Positions 27,222 through 36,608 of a stretch of 64,000 nt of DNA are shown here, piece by piece; within the stretch, counting starts at the first letter, position 1; every line of letters starts with the position of its first letter. The stretch is from Natrinema thermotolerans DSM 11552 (GTDB lineage: Archaea; Halobacteriota; Halobacteria; Halobacteriales; Natrialbaceae). The notes below the pieces were generated by a model that saw only the letters and a program-made list of their open reading frames with translations, was not told where the DNA came from and made no database searches. A program made the position numbers and the translations under genes. The stretch covers positions 1 to 64,000 of the forward strand of contig AOIR01000039.1 in NCBI GenBank assembly GCA_000337115.1, in the 5' to 3' direction.

Positions 27222-27947
27222 TCAGTTCTCGTCGCTCGAGCCGTCGTCCCCGCCGTCGCTCGAGGAGCCGTCAGTCCCGTCCGACGCGTCCGAATCACCG
27301 TCGCTCGAGTCGCCCTCGCCGTACTGATCCCGCAGCGTCTCGAGTTCGGCGTCGACGTCGACGGCGGGGTCCGGGTCGCCGTCGGTGCCGTCCCGACCAC
27401 CGTCGTCCAGCGGTCCCTCTTCGATATCGATCGTGACGCCGCCCGAACCGTCCGAGCGGTCCCGATCGGCCGCCTCCGGGTCTGTCTCCGCGGCCGCCCG
27501 AAGTCGGCTGTCGACGTCGTCGCGGAGGTCGCGGGCCTCCGCGAGGAGGTCACGAGCCTCGTCGTCAGCAGGCAACTGCCCCGACGAGGCGGCCCGCTGG
27601 AGTTCCGAGAGAACGGTATCGAGACTGGACAGCGTCGTCTGGCGGAGCCGATCCGCCTGCTCGCCGGTCGACGCGGCGGCCGTCTCGGTCCGATCCCGGA
27701 CCGCCCGCTCAGTGCGGACGACTTGCAGCCCGCGCTGGAACGCCTCGAGCGCGCGGACGCTGGTCTCGAGGACGGCCAGCGCGGCGGGGATCGCGACCTC
27801 GTCGGTCACGCGCAACAGCTCCCGCGGCGTCGGCGGCCGAAGCCGCGGCCGGCGCGGACCCGATTCATCCAGTTCCGCTCGGAGCGCGTCGATCGTCCGC
27901 GTCAGTTCGCGAACGGCGTCGACGAGTTCGTCCTCGTGGTCGGCCAT
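27222..27947 (-). CDS. coiled-coil haloarchaeal protein (DUF7547-like)
   Basis: 241 residues from ATG 27947. The first ~150 are helical with heptad-like spacing (ELVDAVRELTRTIDALRAEL, IPAALAVLETSVRALEAFQR, LRQTTLSSLDTVLSELQRAA), the rest is a disordered Asp/Gly/Ser tail (GDSSDGDSDASDGTDGSSSD). No catalytic motif. Soluble, cytoplasmic, function unknown. Intergenic 26962-27221 to its left shows nothing. Confidence 0.72.
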   Translation of the reverse strand: MADHEDELVDAVRELTRTIDALRAELDESGPRRPRLRPPTPRELLRVTDEVAIPAALAVLETSVRALEAFQRGLQVVRTERAVRDRTETAAASTGEQADRLRQTTLSSLDTVLSELQRAASSGQLPADDEARDLLAEARDLRDDVDSRLRAAAETDPEAADRDRSDGSGGVTIDIEEGPLDDGGRDGTDGDPDPAVDVDAELETLRDQYGEGDSSDGDSDASDGTDGSSSDGGDDGSSDEN

Positions 27948-28236
27948 ACGATACCTACGGCCGCCAACACGAAAAGTCGGGCGGTCGCCCACCGCTCGAG
28001 TGAACCCGTTTGTTGGCACCGGAACGCCACCGCGTGCTGCTCGCGTCGGTTTCGGCTCGGAAGCATCGACGAGGGCGCGGGAGCGCCCGATGGGTAGCGT
28101 CGTCGAACGGACTGTCTCTTTGGCCAACAGCAGCTAACGCGAACCGCGACGGGACGAGAACGACCGACGGTGTGACGGCGCGACGACGCTATCGACGATC
28201 CAAGCGTTTTTAGCTACCCTGCCCCCTCTACCCGGT

Positions 28237-28989
28237 GTGCGAATCGAGAACAGCTTCATTCCCGTTCACGGCGTCGGAGAGACCACCGAGCGCCGGCTCT
28301 GGGAGAACGGTGTGACCCACTGGGACGAGTTCGACGGCAGCGTCGTCGGCTCGACGCTCGCGGCACGGATCGAGACGTTCATCGAGGAGGGCCGGGCCCA
28401 CCTCGAGCGGGGCGACGTCTCGCCGTTCGCCGAAGCGCTGCCGGCCGCGAGCCGCTGGCGCTGTTACGAGAACGTCAGCGACGAGACCTGCTTTCTGGAC
28501 ATCGAGACGACCGGCCTCGACGCCGCCTGTGAGGACGTGACGACCGTCAGCCTCTATCGGGGCGGCGAGACGAAGACCTTCGTCAAGGACCGCGATCTCA
28601 CGGCCGCCCGCCTCGAGCGGGAACTCGACGAATCGGCCCTGCTGGTCACGTTCAACGGCCAGCGGTTCGACGTCCCCTTCCTCGAGACGTGTTTCGACGT
28701 CTCGGTCGATGTCCCCCACGTCGATCTCATGTACCCCTGCAAGAAGCTGGGGCTGGACGGCGGGCTGAAGGCGATCGAACGCGAGATCGGCATCGACCGC
28801 GACATGCCGGAGCTGAGCGGCCGCGACGCCGTCCGTCTCTGGCACGAGTACGAAAGTGGCGACGAGGGGTCCCTCGAGACGCTCGTCGAGTACAACCGGG
28901 CCGACACCCGCAACATGGAACCGCTGATGGAACACGTCGCCGACCGGCTCCACGAGGACGTCTTCGAGGCGGCAACGGCCGGCGACTGA
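28237..28989 (+). CDS. RNase H-like (YprB/DEDD) exonuclease-type protein
   Basis: 250 residues, GTG start at 28237. The N-terminal ~70 residues resemble a helix-hairpin-helix region (VHGVGETTERRLWENGVTHW), then a DEDD ribonuclease-H fold: CFLDIETTGLDAACEDVTTV (D-E), LLVTFNGQRFDVPFLET (D), and TLVEYNRADTRNME (D). Similar YprB-type domains cleave or bind single-stranded nucleic acid; the substrate is unknown. Downstream is a thioesterase in the same direction, 84 bp away. Confidence 0.85.
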   Translation: MRIENSFIPVHGVGETTERRLWENGVTHWDEFDGSVVGSTLAARIETFIEEGRAHLERGDVSPFAEALPAASRWRCYENVSDETCFLDIETTGLDAACEDVTTVSLYRGGETKTFVKDRDLTAARLERELDESALLVTFNGQRFDVPFLETCFDVSVDVPHVDLMYPCKKLGLDGGLKAIEREIGIDRDMPELSGRDAVRLWHEYESGDEGSLETLVEYNRADTRNMEPLMEHVADRLHEDVFEAATAGD

Positions 28990-29073
28990 CTGCGATCGCG
29001 ACCCGCTCGCATCTCGAGGCCGCCGGCCGCGAGTGACCAGCTATACGGTACCCCCGCTCCTACGCGTTCGCCG

Positions 29074-29472
29074 ATGGCCGACTACAGCTACGAGACCGAG
29101 ATCGATGTCCGGCTCCGCGACATCGACTTCATGGGCCACGTCAACAACGCGGTCTACGCGACCTACCTCGAGCAGGCCCGGGAGGCCTACTTCCGGGACG
29201 TCCTCGATATCTCGCTCGAGGAAACGACGACCGTCCTCGTGAGCCTCGAGATCGAGTACGAGCGACCGATCGAGGCCGACGAGACGGTCACCGTCGCGCT
29301 TTCCGTGTCGGAACTGGGCGAGGCGAGCCTGCCGATGACCTACGAGGTCCGCGCCGACGGGGAGCGGGCGGCGACGGCCCGGACCGTCCAGGTGCTGGCC
29401 GATCCGGACGGAGACGGCTCGCGGCCGATTCCCGCCGAGTGGCGGCGCCGAATCGAGAGTCAGCGGGAGTAA
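29074..29472 (+). CDS. hotdog-fold acyl-CoA thioesterase (4HBT)
   Basis: 132 residues, minimal hotdog domain of the FcbC/YbgC type: RLRDIDFMGHVNNAVYATYL with the catalytic Asp and His-Asn, then EQAREAYFRDV and the strands VLVSLEIEYERPIEADE. Hydrolyses acyl-CoA thioesters; chain preference not readable. Convergent with the HalOD1 gene (4 bp between the stops). Confidence 0.9.
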   Translation: MADYSYETEIDVRLRDIDFMGHVNNAVYATYLEQAREAYFRDVLDISLEETTTVLVSLEIEYERPIEADETVTVALSVSELGEASLPMTYEVRADGERAATARTVQVLADPDGDGSRPIPAEWRRRIESQRE

Positions 29473-29476
29473 GCCG

Positions 29477-29770
29477 TTACTCGAGGTCCGTCTCGGGGTC
29501 GGAGACTTCTATTTCGCCGTCGCTGCCGACGACCACGTGATAGCCACAGAAGGGGAATTCGACGCGGCCGGTCGGCCGCTGTGTGCCGTTCGAGCGGGTC
29601 GCAAACAGTGCATCGAGCGCCTCCGGGTTGACGACATCGTAGAGTGCCTCGTACTCGGGCGGTTCGAGATCTACCGGATCGATGCCTTCCCGCTCGGCGA
29701 CAGCGGCGATAATGTCGAAACAAACTGATTGACCGGCTGTCGCGTCGGAGCGATCGACTGAGAGTAGCAT
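29477..29770 (-). CDS. HalOD1 output-domain protein
   Basis: 97 residues. The HalOD1 domain occurs at the output end of haloarchaeal signalling proteins and as stand-alone proteins like this one: FDIIAAVAEREGIDPVDLEP, ALYDVVNPEALDAL, VEFPFCGYHVVVGSDGEIEV. Probably a regulatory adaptor. On the minus strand a TATA-like ATTTATATCC lies ~33 bp before the ATG. Intergenic 29771-30067 is AT-rich and empty. Confidence 0.88.
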   Translation of the reverse strand: MLLSVDRSDATAGQSVCFDIIAAVAEREGIDPVDLEPPEYEALYDVVNPEALDALFATRSNGTQRPTGRVEFPFCGYHVVVGSDGEIEVSDPETDLE

Positions 29771-30067
29771 TGGCCGGACTCTTACTTCGATCGGATATAA
29801 ATCCTCTGGCCCGAGTCTGAATTGAATAGACAGATCAGTTCAATAGAAGCCAGCTCAGTACTCTGGTGTATTTGTTGGAGGCTAATTTATGGATAGTTCT
29901 ACTATACTCAACAAATCCAAAACTATTCAAGGGTCGACAGTAACAGGGAAATAACCGGTTATACCACCGATAACGGCAACTCAGTGAAAACGGACGGCCG
30001 ACGACGAATCGAGGGGTACATGTTCGGGAAACCGTACTGGGTAGTTCGGGTAGTAGGAACGAGTACG

Positions 30068-30646
30068 ATGAATCCCTTCTCGAGCGGGCGATCGGCGGAC
30101 GACGGCGACGGGTTCGACGACCCCGAGGAGTTCGTTCCGGAACACCTCCCGGAACCGGGACGGTTCCTCGAGGGTCACGACCTCCTCGAAAGAGAGGATC
30201 ACGTCGCCTTCCACGATATCTCGCGGGAACTGTTCGAGGAACGGGGCGTCTACGACGCGACGTTCGGCTACAACCTCGCGCGACTCAACCTCGACCAGCG
30301 CCATCCCGACGCCGGCTACCGGTACGCGGTCGACGCCGACGACCCGACGGTCCTGCGGGCGGAGTTCAGCCCGACCACGGAGTTCTGTCCCCAGGCCGAC
30401 GCCCTCGTTAAGGGGTCGTTCCGTGCGTGGAACGGCCTCAGCGAACGCCACGAGTACGATCTCGTCCGAGTACGCGTCCGCGAGAGCCACCACCAATCCG
30501 ATACCCTGAACGACGCGCTGGCTACCCTCGAGGATACCTACCTCGAGTCGGGCGAGATGCCAAGCGAGCCCGATGGGCCGGCCGTACCGAGTCCGACCAC
30601 CGCCGACGGGGACGAGGACGACTCGAGCGTCCAGTCGCCCTTCTGA
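30068..30646 (+). CDS. conserved haloarchaeal protein, Cys/His-containing
   Basis: 192 residues from ATG 30068; earlier in-frame starts would add a basic, un-acidic peptide. N-terminal half is acidic and aromatic (VPEHLPEPGRFLEGHDLLER, AFHDISRELFEERGVYDATF). The conserved-looking core FSPTTEFCPQADALVKGSFR followed by RESHHQSDTLNDALATLEDT suggests a metal or cofactor site, but I know no family. It is 6 bp upstream of the NnrS-like membrane protein, so the two are one operon and it may be its soluble partner. Confidence 0.62.
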   Translation: MNPFSSGRSADDGDGFDDPEEFVPEHLPEPGRFLEGHDLLEREDHVAFHDISRELFEERGVYDATFGYNLARLNLDQRHPDAGYRYAVDADDPTVLRAEFSPTTEFCPQADALVKGSFRAWNGLSERHEYDLVRVRVRESHHQSDTLNDALATLEDTYLESGEMPSEPDGPAVPSPTTADGDEDDSSVQSPF

Positions 30647-30652
30647 GGATCG

Positions 30653-31873
30653 ATGGCCGCGTCCGGGACCGCGGCGGCGACGGTCACGCGGTGGTCGCGG
30701 ACGTTCGTCGCGGTCGGCGTCGGCTTCTTTCTCGCGTGGCAGGTCGCCGTCGCAGCCGGTCTCCCGAGGGCGGCGACGGTCCCGCTCGGCGTGTATGGAT
30801 TCGTCTTCCACGTCGTCTTCGGGAAGGCCTACACCCTCGTCCCGTCCTATTTCGCACGGGAGTTGGCAGTCCCGCTGGCACCCGCGATCCACCTGCCGTT
30901 CGCGCTGCTTGGCACGCTCGGGTCGGTTGCCGCCGGTGCCGGACGCGGGCCGGCTACGGTCGGTCCCGTGGCCGCGATCTGCTGGTTCGCCGGCGTGATC
31001 GTCTTCGTCGCCGCGATCGGCTGGACCGTCCGCGACAACCCGACGGGACGGGAGACCGGGACCGGCGACACCGACGCCCACCGCCGGCGGGTCGACCGGC
31101 TCGCGAACGCCGCCGTCCCCGTCGTCGTCGCCTATCTGCTCGCCGGATCGGCGCTGGAGATGGCGCGGGCGCTCGGCCTCGAGCCGACGATCGCCCCCGC
31201 TGCCGGCCCGGCAACGACCCACCTGTTCGCGGCGGGAACGGCTGCCCTCCTCGTGTTTGCGATCGGGTTTCGCTTGCTGCCGCGGCTGCTGGTCGCCGAC
31301 GTCCGCCCGGCGCTCGCGGCCGTCGTCTTGACTGGCGGCGGCGTCGGCCCCGTGCTGCTCGCCGTCGACTTCCGCGGCGGACCGGTCTTCTCGCTCGGGG
31401 CCGGCCTCGAGGCGGTCGCGCTGGTGGGCTTCGCGGCCGCCGTCACCGATCTCTCCCGACAGAGCGACCGCGACCGTGTCGGAAGCCGTGCGCTGCTGGG
31501 GGCCGCCGGCTGTGCCGGGGCCGTTGCCCTACTGGGGCTCGGGTTCGCGTTCGCGTCCGCTGGGCTCCTTCCGGCGACCGCATACACAGCTCACTACCGG
31601 CTCGCCGTCGGCGGCTTCCTCGCGCTGACGATCGTCGGCGTCAGCTACCGCTTCTATCCGCCCGCGGTCGCCTCGGCGTCCGGGATCGGCGACCGCACCG
31701 CGCGGGTCTCGATCGCGGCCCTGCTCGGCGGCCTCGCGCTCGAGGTCGCGGGCCTGCTCGGATCCGTGCCCGCGCTCGTCGGCCCCGGCCGGTGGCTCTC
31801 GGTCCTCGGCGCGGCCCTCTACGCCGCGGTCTGCTGGACGATCTTCCTCGAGCGGTCCTCGCTGACCGGCTGA
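30653..31873 (+). CDS. NnrS/haem-copper-oxidase-like 12-TM membrane protein
   Basis: 406 residues, almost all hydrophobic helices (about 12). Conserved-looking His in helices: GFVFHVVFGKAYTLVPSYF, GPATTHLFAAGTAALLVFAI and YTAHYRLAVGGFLALTIVG with SYRFYPP. Polytopic proteins with such His patterns belong to the NnrS/haem-copper-like group involved in NO or haem binding; exact family and haem binding are not proven here. A second protein of related character is at 35141-36520. Confidence 0.6.
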   Translation: MAASGTAAATVTRWSRTFVAVGVGFFLAWQVAVAAGLPRAATVPLGVYGFVFHVVFGKAYTLVPSYFARELAVPLAPAIHLPFALLGTLGSVAAGAGRGPATVGPVAAICWFAGVIVFVAAIGWTVRDNPTGRETGTGDTDAHRRRVDRLANAAVPVVVAYLLAGSALEMARALGLEPTIAPAAGPATTHLFAAGTAALLVFAIGFRLLPRLLVADVRPALAAVVLTGGGVGPVLLAVDFRGGPVFSLGAGLEAVALVGFAAAVTDLSRQSDRDRVGSRALLGAAGCAGAVALLGLGFAFASAGLLPATAYTAHYRLAVGGFLALTIVGVSYRFYPPAVASASGIGDRTARVSIAALLGGLALEVAGLLGSVPALVGPGRWLSVLGAALYAAVCWTIFLERSSLTG

Positions 31874-31973
31874 CGGGACGGCCGTGCGGTATCGAACGAG
31901 GAGAGCGAGTCGGGTCGCGGCTCGGTCGCATCGCGCCGTGACGTTTTAGGTCCCGGACGAGACGTATCGGACG

Positions 31974-32642
31974 ATGGCTACCGAGGCTTCCTTTACCGTT
32001 CCGGCGGACGAGTTCCCGCTGGGGACGGTGTTCGAACGGCTGCCGGACGTGACGGTCGAACTCGAGCGGATCATCCCCGCTCGAGACGTCGTGATCCCCT
32101 ACTTCTGGGTTCGCGGAACGGAGATCGACGACATCGAGAGCGCGTTCACGAACCATCCGGGCGTAGAGCGAATCCGGTTCGTCGACTCCGTCGAGGACGA
32201 GTATCTGTTGCGCGTCGAATGGGCGGTTGATTACGACGACGTGTTGACGGTCCTGACGGACACGGAGATCGCGCTCATCGAAGCTGTCGGAACGAACGTA
32301 CAGTGGACCTTCGAGATCCGAGGCGACGACCGGAGCGACATCGCGGCGTTTCAGTCCCGCTGTCGGGAGTTGGGCATCCCGATCACGTTGACGGGACTGA
32401 ACGCGCTCACGCCGGTCGAAACGGCCACCGAGGCGGCCGTGACCGAGACCCAGCAGGAGGCGCTGGAACTGGCCTACGAGCGGGGTTATTTCGAATCGCC
32501 GCGCGAAGTGACGATGGAAGAGATCGGCGACGAACTCGGGATCACACAGCAGGCCGTCGCGTCCCGTCTCCGGCGGGGCATCAACCACGTTCTCGGCAAC
32601 ACGCTCTCCGACGTTTCGGCCGATCGCCGAGAGGACCCTTAA
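31974..32642 (+). CDS. Bat-type HTH_10 transcriptional regulator
   Basis: 222 residues. N-terminal ~150 residues form the BAT-associated ligand/sensor domain (FPLGTVFERLPDVTVELERI, DEYLLRVEWAVDYDDVLTVL) and the C-terminus the HTH_10 (QQEALELAYERGYFESPREV, EEIGDELGITQQAVASRLRR). Bacterio-opsin-activator family; it lacks the Cys-rich N-terminus of NarO, so it is not obviously the oxygen-responsive type. Target unknown; neighbours are the membrane protein upstream and the DUF7344 regulator downstream. Confidence 0.88.
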   Translation: MATEASFTVPADEFPLGTVFERLPDVTVELERIIPARDVVIPYFWVRGTEIDDIESAFTNHPGVERIRFVDSVEDEYLLRVEWAVDYDDVLTVLTDTEIALIEAVGTNVQWTFEIRGDDRSDIAAFQSRCRELGIPITLTGLNALTPVETATEAAVTETQQEALELAYERGYFESPREVTMEEIGDELGITQQAVASRLRRGINHVLGNTLSDVSADRREDP

Positions 32643-32701
32643 AAGGGTTTTGAATACTAAAAAGTGAACGTGAAGCCCGAAGGCATGCTGAAACACGCGT
32701 A

Positions 32702-33067
32702 ATGAGCAAGAACCCGATCGCGTTCGAAACGGTACTCGACCTCTGTCGGAATCGGCGCCGCCGCGTCGTCCTCGCAGTACTCGACGGGGAGCGGCGGCCG
32801 TTGACGGTGAACGATCTCAGGCGGACGGTCCTCACTCAAACCCATCAGACGTCTGTTACCGACGTTTCCGGCGGTGTGTTAACCGAAATTCGACTCTCGC
32901 TCCGTCACACGCACATTCCGAAGTTGGAATCCGAAGGCGTGATCGAGTACGACCCGAAGCGAAAGCTCGTGCGACCGACGGACCGGTTCGACCGGCTACA
33001 GCCCCAGCTGTCCGCGATCCTCGGTGCCGATCCCGAACTCGAGGACGGAATCGAACTCCGGATTTGA
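32702..33067 (+). CDS. DUF7344-type winged-helix protein
   Basis: 121 residues: AFETVLDLCRNRRRRVVLAV, TVNDLRRTVLTQTHQTSVTD and LRHTHIPKLESEGVIEYDPK form a winged helix of the haloarchaeal DUF7344 type. Probably a DNA-binding regulator. Starts 59 bp after the HTH_10 gene in the same direction. Confidence 0.8.
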   Translation: MSKNPIAFETVLDLCRNRRRRVVLAVLDGERRPLTVNDLRRTVLTQTHQTSVTDVSGGVLTEIRLSLRHTHIPKLESEGVIEYDPKRKLVRPTDRFDRLQPQLSAILGADPELEDGIELRI

Positions 33068-33163
33068 ACGGGCGATCCGCTGCCCGAACGGTGCGATGGG
33101 TGCCGCTCGAGCGGGTCGATTTTGCCCGTCGTTTCGACCGGCGGGCCGTCGCGTCGCGGACCG

Positions 33164-34435
33164 TTACTCCCGGTTCTCCGCCCGCGCCTCGAGCCAGCGG
33201 ACCGCCGGCGTCGCGGTGATCCCGTGGACGACGACCGAGACGAGGACGACGGCCCCCACGAGCGCCCACAGGCGGTCGGCGTCGGGGAACGCGGCGTGGT
33301 TCAGCGCGTAGGCGAGGTAGTAAAAGGAGCCGATCCCGCGGACGCCGAAGAAGGCGATCGTCGCCCGCTCGGCCGGGTCGCGATCGAACCCGAGGAAGCC
33401 GATCAGCCCCGCCAACGGCCGGACGAGAAAGACGATCGCGACGACCGCAACGACCGCCTCGAGGGTGAGCGGTTCCAGCAATCCGCCGCCGATCGCGCCG
33501 CCGAAAAAGAGCATGATCAGCGCCATCATCACCTGTTCGGCGAACTCGCTGACCTCGTGGAGCGACCGGTTGTAGTCGTGGGAGCGCTCGTAGTGGCGGA
33601 CCATCAGGGCGGCTACGAAAACGGCGATGAAGCCGTAGCCGCCGACGAGTTCGGTCGCGCCGTAGACCGCCAGCGTGCCCGCGATCGCCTCGAGCCCCTG
33701 TACCGATTTGGCGACCGGCGTGTCGGGCTCGGTGGCGAAGACGAGGCGAGCAGTCAGAGCGCCGAGGACGATCCCGGCGATCACGCCGACGACGATCCGG
33801 TAGCCCACGTCGACCAGCAGCCACTCGCCGATCCAGTTGCCGGGCGCGAGTCCGACGAGCGCGGCGGCGATCGCGAGGTTCGTGAAGGGGAAGGCGAGCC
33901 CGTCGTTCAGCCCGGCCTCGGAGGTGAGCGCGAACCGGACCTCGTCTTCCATCCCCGCCTTTTCGTCGGCCGACTTCGCCTCGGTGCCCATCCCCGGCCC
34001 GCGGACCTGCACCTCCGAGGCCAACACGGGATCCGTCGGGGCGATACAGGCCCCGAGCAGGACCGCGGCCGGAACGGCGAAGCCGAGCCACCGGCCCAGC
34101 AGCGCCGCGCCGGCGATCGACAGCGGCATCGTGACCGCCAGCAACCGCCAGGTCGAGGCCCACTCGCGCAGCCCGGGGACGCGGTCGATCTTCAGGCCGA
34201 CGCCCATCAGGGCGACGATGACGCCGATCTCCGCGAAGTGTTCGGTCGTCGTCCCCTGCTCTAAGGGATCCGGTGCGGGCAGTCCGATCGGCAGCCCGAA
34301 GACGAGCATCCCGAACGCGACGAAGAAGATCGGCAAGGAGATCGCTCGATCGGAGACGAACCGCGGGAGGACCGCGACGCCGAACAGCGCGATCCCGATC
34401 ACGACGAGGCCGACGGTGTACAGCTCGAGGGCCAT
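33164..34435 (-). CDS. CPA1-family Na+(K+)/H+ antiporter
   Basis: 423 residues, ~12 membrane helices. The ion-binding motifs are present: LGACIAPTDPVLASEVQVRG and EVRFALTSEAGLNDGLAFPF (the TDP and E-x-GLND motifs of NhaP/CPA1). Early helix IALFGVAVLPRFVSDRAISL; C-terminus VHGITATPAVRWLEARAENR typical. Uses the proton or sodium gradient for ion and pH homeostasis, important in high salt. Single minus-strand gene. Confidence 0.92.
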   Translation of the reverse strand: MALELYTVGLVVIGIALFGVAVLPRFVSDRAISLPIFFVAFGMLVFGLPIGLPAPDPLEQGTTTEHFAEIGVIVALMGVGLKIDRVPGLREWASTWRLLAVTMPLSIAGAALLGRWLGFAVPAAVLLGACIAPTDPVLASEVQVRGPGMGTEAKSADEKAGMEDEVRFALTSEAGLNDGLAFPFTNLAIAAALVGLAPGNWIGEWLLVDVGYRIVVGVIAGIVLGALTARLVFATEPDTPVAKSVQGLEAIAGTLAVYGATELVGGYGFIAVFVAALMVRHYERSHDYNRSLHEVSEFAEQVMMALIMLFFGGAIGGGLLEPLTLEAVVAVVAIVFLVRPLAGLIGFLGFDRDPAERATIAFFGVRGIGSFYYLAYALNHAAFPDADRLWALVGAVVLVSVVVHGITATPAVRWLEARAENRE

Positions 34436-34529
34436 CCGGGGTGAGCGACCCTACGGGAAATCATCCCTTTACCCCGCTGCCGGCGTTTGCAGAACGAACC
34501 CATTTGCCCCGCGGCAGCGAGAACGGGGT

Positions 34530-35132
34530 ATGGATCGGGACGCGACGGAGACGGGCGGTCGAACGCGGACGCGGCGGCGGTTCCTGCGAGCGGGAACCGT
34601 CGCCGCGACCGCCGCCCTCGCCGGCTGCATCGAGGAGATGGGAACGGAGTTTCCGACGAACGAGAAATGGCCGATATCGGAGTACGTTCCCTCGCTGCCC
34701 GTCGCGGAACGGAGCGCGATCCTCGAGGAGCGGATTCCGGAACTCGCAGGTGCCGACATCACCGACCCCGAGGGGCTCGCCGCGACCCTCGAGGAGTACG
34801 ACGTGGCCGTCGAGTCGATCGAGCGCGAGCGCGACGTACTGACCCTCGAGTACGTCAATACGGACCGCCACGACGAGGGCAACGTCCACGACGTGGCGCT
34901 GCTCGCCGGCGGCTACGCCGCGCTGATCGACGCGGGTTACGACACCGTCGCGTTAGGGGCGACGATCCTCGACGATGCGCCGGCGTCGTACGGATCGGCG
35001 ACCGTCGAGACGACCTATGCCGAGGAGTACAACGCGGGCGAACTGACCGCCGCCGAGTACGGCGAGTTGGTGGTCTCGACGATCGAGTCACAGCGGTACG
35101 AGCCGGGGGTTGACGTCTCCCCCGACGAGTAG
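34530..35132 (+). CDS. Tat lipoprotein, unknown function (DUF8159-like)
   Basis: 200 residues from ATG 34530. GRTRTRRRFLRAGTVAATAA with LAGC gives a twin-arginine signal and lipobox; the mature protein is acidic and rich in short helices (SERSAILEERIPELA-like, DITDPEGLAATLEEYDVAVE). Contains a repetitive EEYDV...TTYAEEYNAGELTAAEY region. Surface-anchored; no enzyme motif seen. Convergent with the haem-copper-like gene at 35141. Confidence 0.75.
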   Translation: MDRDATETGGRTRTRRRFLRAGTVAATAALAGCIEEMGTEFPTNEKWPISEYVPSLPVAERSAILEERIPELAGADITDPEGLAATLEEYDVAVESIERERDVLTLEYVNTDRHDEGNVHDVALLAGGYAALIDAGYDTVALGATILDDAPASYGSATVETTYAEEYNAGELTAAEYGELVVSTIESQRYEPGVDVSPDE

Positions 35133-35140
35133 AGTCCCGT

Positions 35141-36520
35141 CTACTGGTCCGGCGGGACGTCGACGTCGGGCTCGCCGCCCGCCGCGGGCGACTCCTCGCC
35201 CGACTCGAGCGCGCTCGAGAGGACGCCCGCGAGTCCGTCGGGCCCGTGGCGGTGGATCGTCCACAGCATGTTCGCGACGAACAGGCCGACGCCGACGGTC
35301 GCGAGGGCGCTGCTGGCCGCGACGGCGACCGACGGGAGACCGACCAGCGGCGCGGCCGCGAGGCCGGCGAACCCGACGAGCGTGGCCCAGAAGTCGGCCC
35401 GCTCGAGGCGGTCGTCGTAGAGATCGTCGATCATCGGGACCTGTTCGAAGCCCAGCCGGTCGCTGTAGCGCTCGATCCAGATGATGAAGGGGACGATGTG
35501 ATACAGCGACCCGATGACGACGAAGCCGAAGACGCCGAACAACAGGAGGTTCCGCCCGTCGGGATGGCCGAAGAGCGCGTCGTAGGCGAGCGGATCGGCC
35601 CACCACGTCGGCGCGGCCAGCGCGATCCAGGCGAACAGCGCCGCGACGACGACCCAGTAGCGGGCGAGCATCGGCGACCGCTCGACGGTCGCGCCGACCA
35701 GCAGTCGGGCAATAACGACGGTAAACGCCGCCAGCCCGACGAGTAGCCCGACCGCGCCGGCACGGGCCAGCGGTTCGACTGTGAGCCCGCGGCCGAGCGC
35801 GAGCGCGACCAGCCCCGCGGGGAACATGACCTGCTCGAGTCGGAGCAGCCACTGATCGAGCCGGTCGGGGTCGGCCTGCGTGAACATCTTCCCGAGTTGG
35901 TAGAGCGCGCCGACGACGGTCGAAAGCAGGGCACCGAACAGCGCGAGCGTCGCGTGCGCGAGATGCACTTCGAACCGAGCGACGCCGACCGAGTCGAACA
36001 CGGGTCGCGTGAACCCGACTGCCAGCAGGATTCCGAAGGGCGCAACGAGGGCGAACGCGGCGAGTGCGAACGCGAAGTGTCGCTCAGTGAAATCGAACGG
36101 GCGCGCGCGAGCGAGCGTCCGGCCGACGTTGTAGACGAACGTCCAGATCCCCGCCAGCATCAGGGCAGCGGGGATCGGCAACGCGGCGTAGGTACCCGCG
36201 AGCAGCGCCGCCGCGAACCCCGCCACGCCGACGACGAGCAGCCACAGCTGTGCGACCGCCAGCCGCCGCGAGTGGATCGTCACGCCGGACCAGACGGGGA
36301 CGAACTGGGTCATCGCGCCCATGATCGTCACCGCGACCCAGCCCACCAGCAGCGTGTGCAGGTGGGCGAGACCCGACAGTCCGGGAAGCGACGCGACGGC
36401 CATGACGAACCCGCCGCCGACCCCGACGACCAGAAAGCCCAAGGCGAGAACGAAGTGTCGCAGCGGGATCGCCATCGGGGGCTGCTGATCGGTCCGTAAC
36501 CCGCCCGGTATCCCGTTCAT
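35141..36520 (-). CDS. haem-copper-oxidase-like membrane protein
   Basis: 459 residues, ~12 helices, starting MNGIPGGLRTDQQPPMAIPL at 36520 (chosen because the start lies exactly 44.5 bp from the centre of a NarO-type palindrome). His-containing helices: GLSGLAHLHTLLVGWVAVTI, RFEVHLAHATLALFGALLST and FVVIGSLYHIVPFIIWIERY. The pattern resembles subunit I/NnrS-like haem-binding proteins, without the full set of oxidase histidines visible, so NO binding, haem transport or an unknown role are all possible. Divergent from the MoaD-like gene. Confidence 0.65.
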   Translation of the reverse strand: MNGIPGGLRTDQQPPMAIPLRHFVLALGFLVVGVGGGFVMAVASLPGLSGLAHLHTLLVGWVAVTIMGAMTQFVPVWSGVTIHSRRLAVAQLWLLVVGVAGFAAALLAGTYAALPIPAALMLAGIWTFVYNVGRTLARARPFDFTERHFAFALAAFALVAPFGILLAVGFTRPVFDSVGVARFEVHLAHATLALFGALLSTVVGALYQLGKMFTQADPDRLDQWLLRLEQVMFPAGLVALALGRGLTVEPLARAGAVGLLVGLAAFTVVIARLLVGATVERSPMLARYWVVVAALFAWIALAAPTWWADPLAYDALFGHPDGRNLLLFGVFGFVVIGSLYHIVPFIIWIERYSDRLGFEQVPMIDDLYDDRLERADFWATLVGFAGLAAAPLVGLPSVAVAASSALATVGVGLFVANMLWTIHRHGPDGLAGVLSSALESGEESPAAGGEPDVDVPPDQ

Positions 36521-36557
36521 GTCTCGGGGTTCGGTCCGGATCGCCGTCCCCTTCTTC

Positions 36558-36571
36558 CCGAACACGTTCGG
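36558..36571. promoter_or_regulatory. NarO-type palindrome, divergent promoter
   Basis: CCGAACACGTTCGG: CGAA-N4-TTCG core, 6-bp arms. Its centre (36564.5) is 44.5 bp from both start codons, 36520 on the minus strand and 36609 on the plus strand. Both core promoters have poor TATA boxes, which fits activator-dependent promoters. CGAA-N4-TTCG is the motif known for NarO, the Haloferax anaerobic regulator. Confidence 0.6.
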
Positions 36572-36608
36572 AGGGTACTGTTTGCCCGCTCGCCCCGTAT
36601 CCGCACCC

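Noticed and set aside
31974..32642. Bat-type regulator as the NarO of this region
   Set aside because: It has only one Cys and no Cys-rich N-terminal domain expected of an oxygen-sensing NarO.
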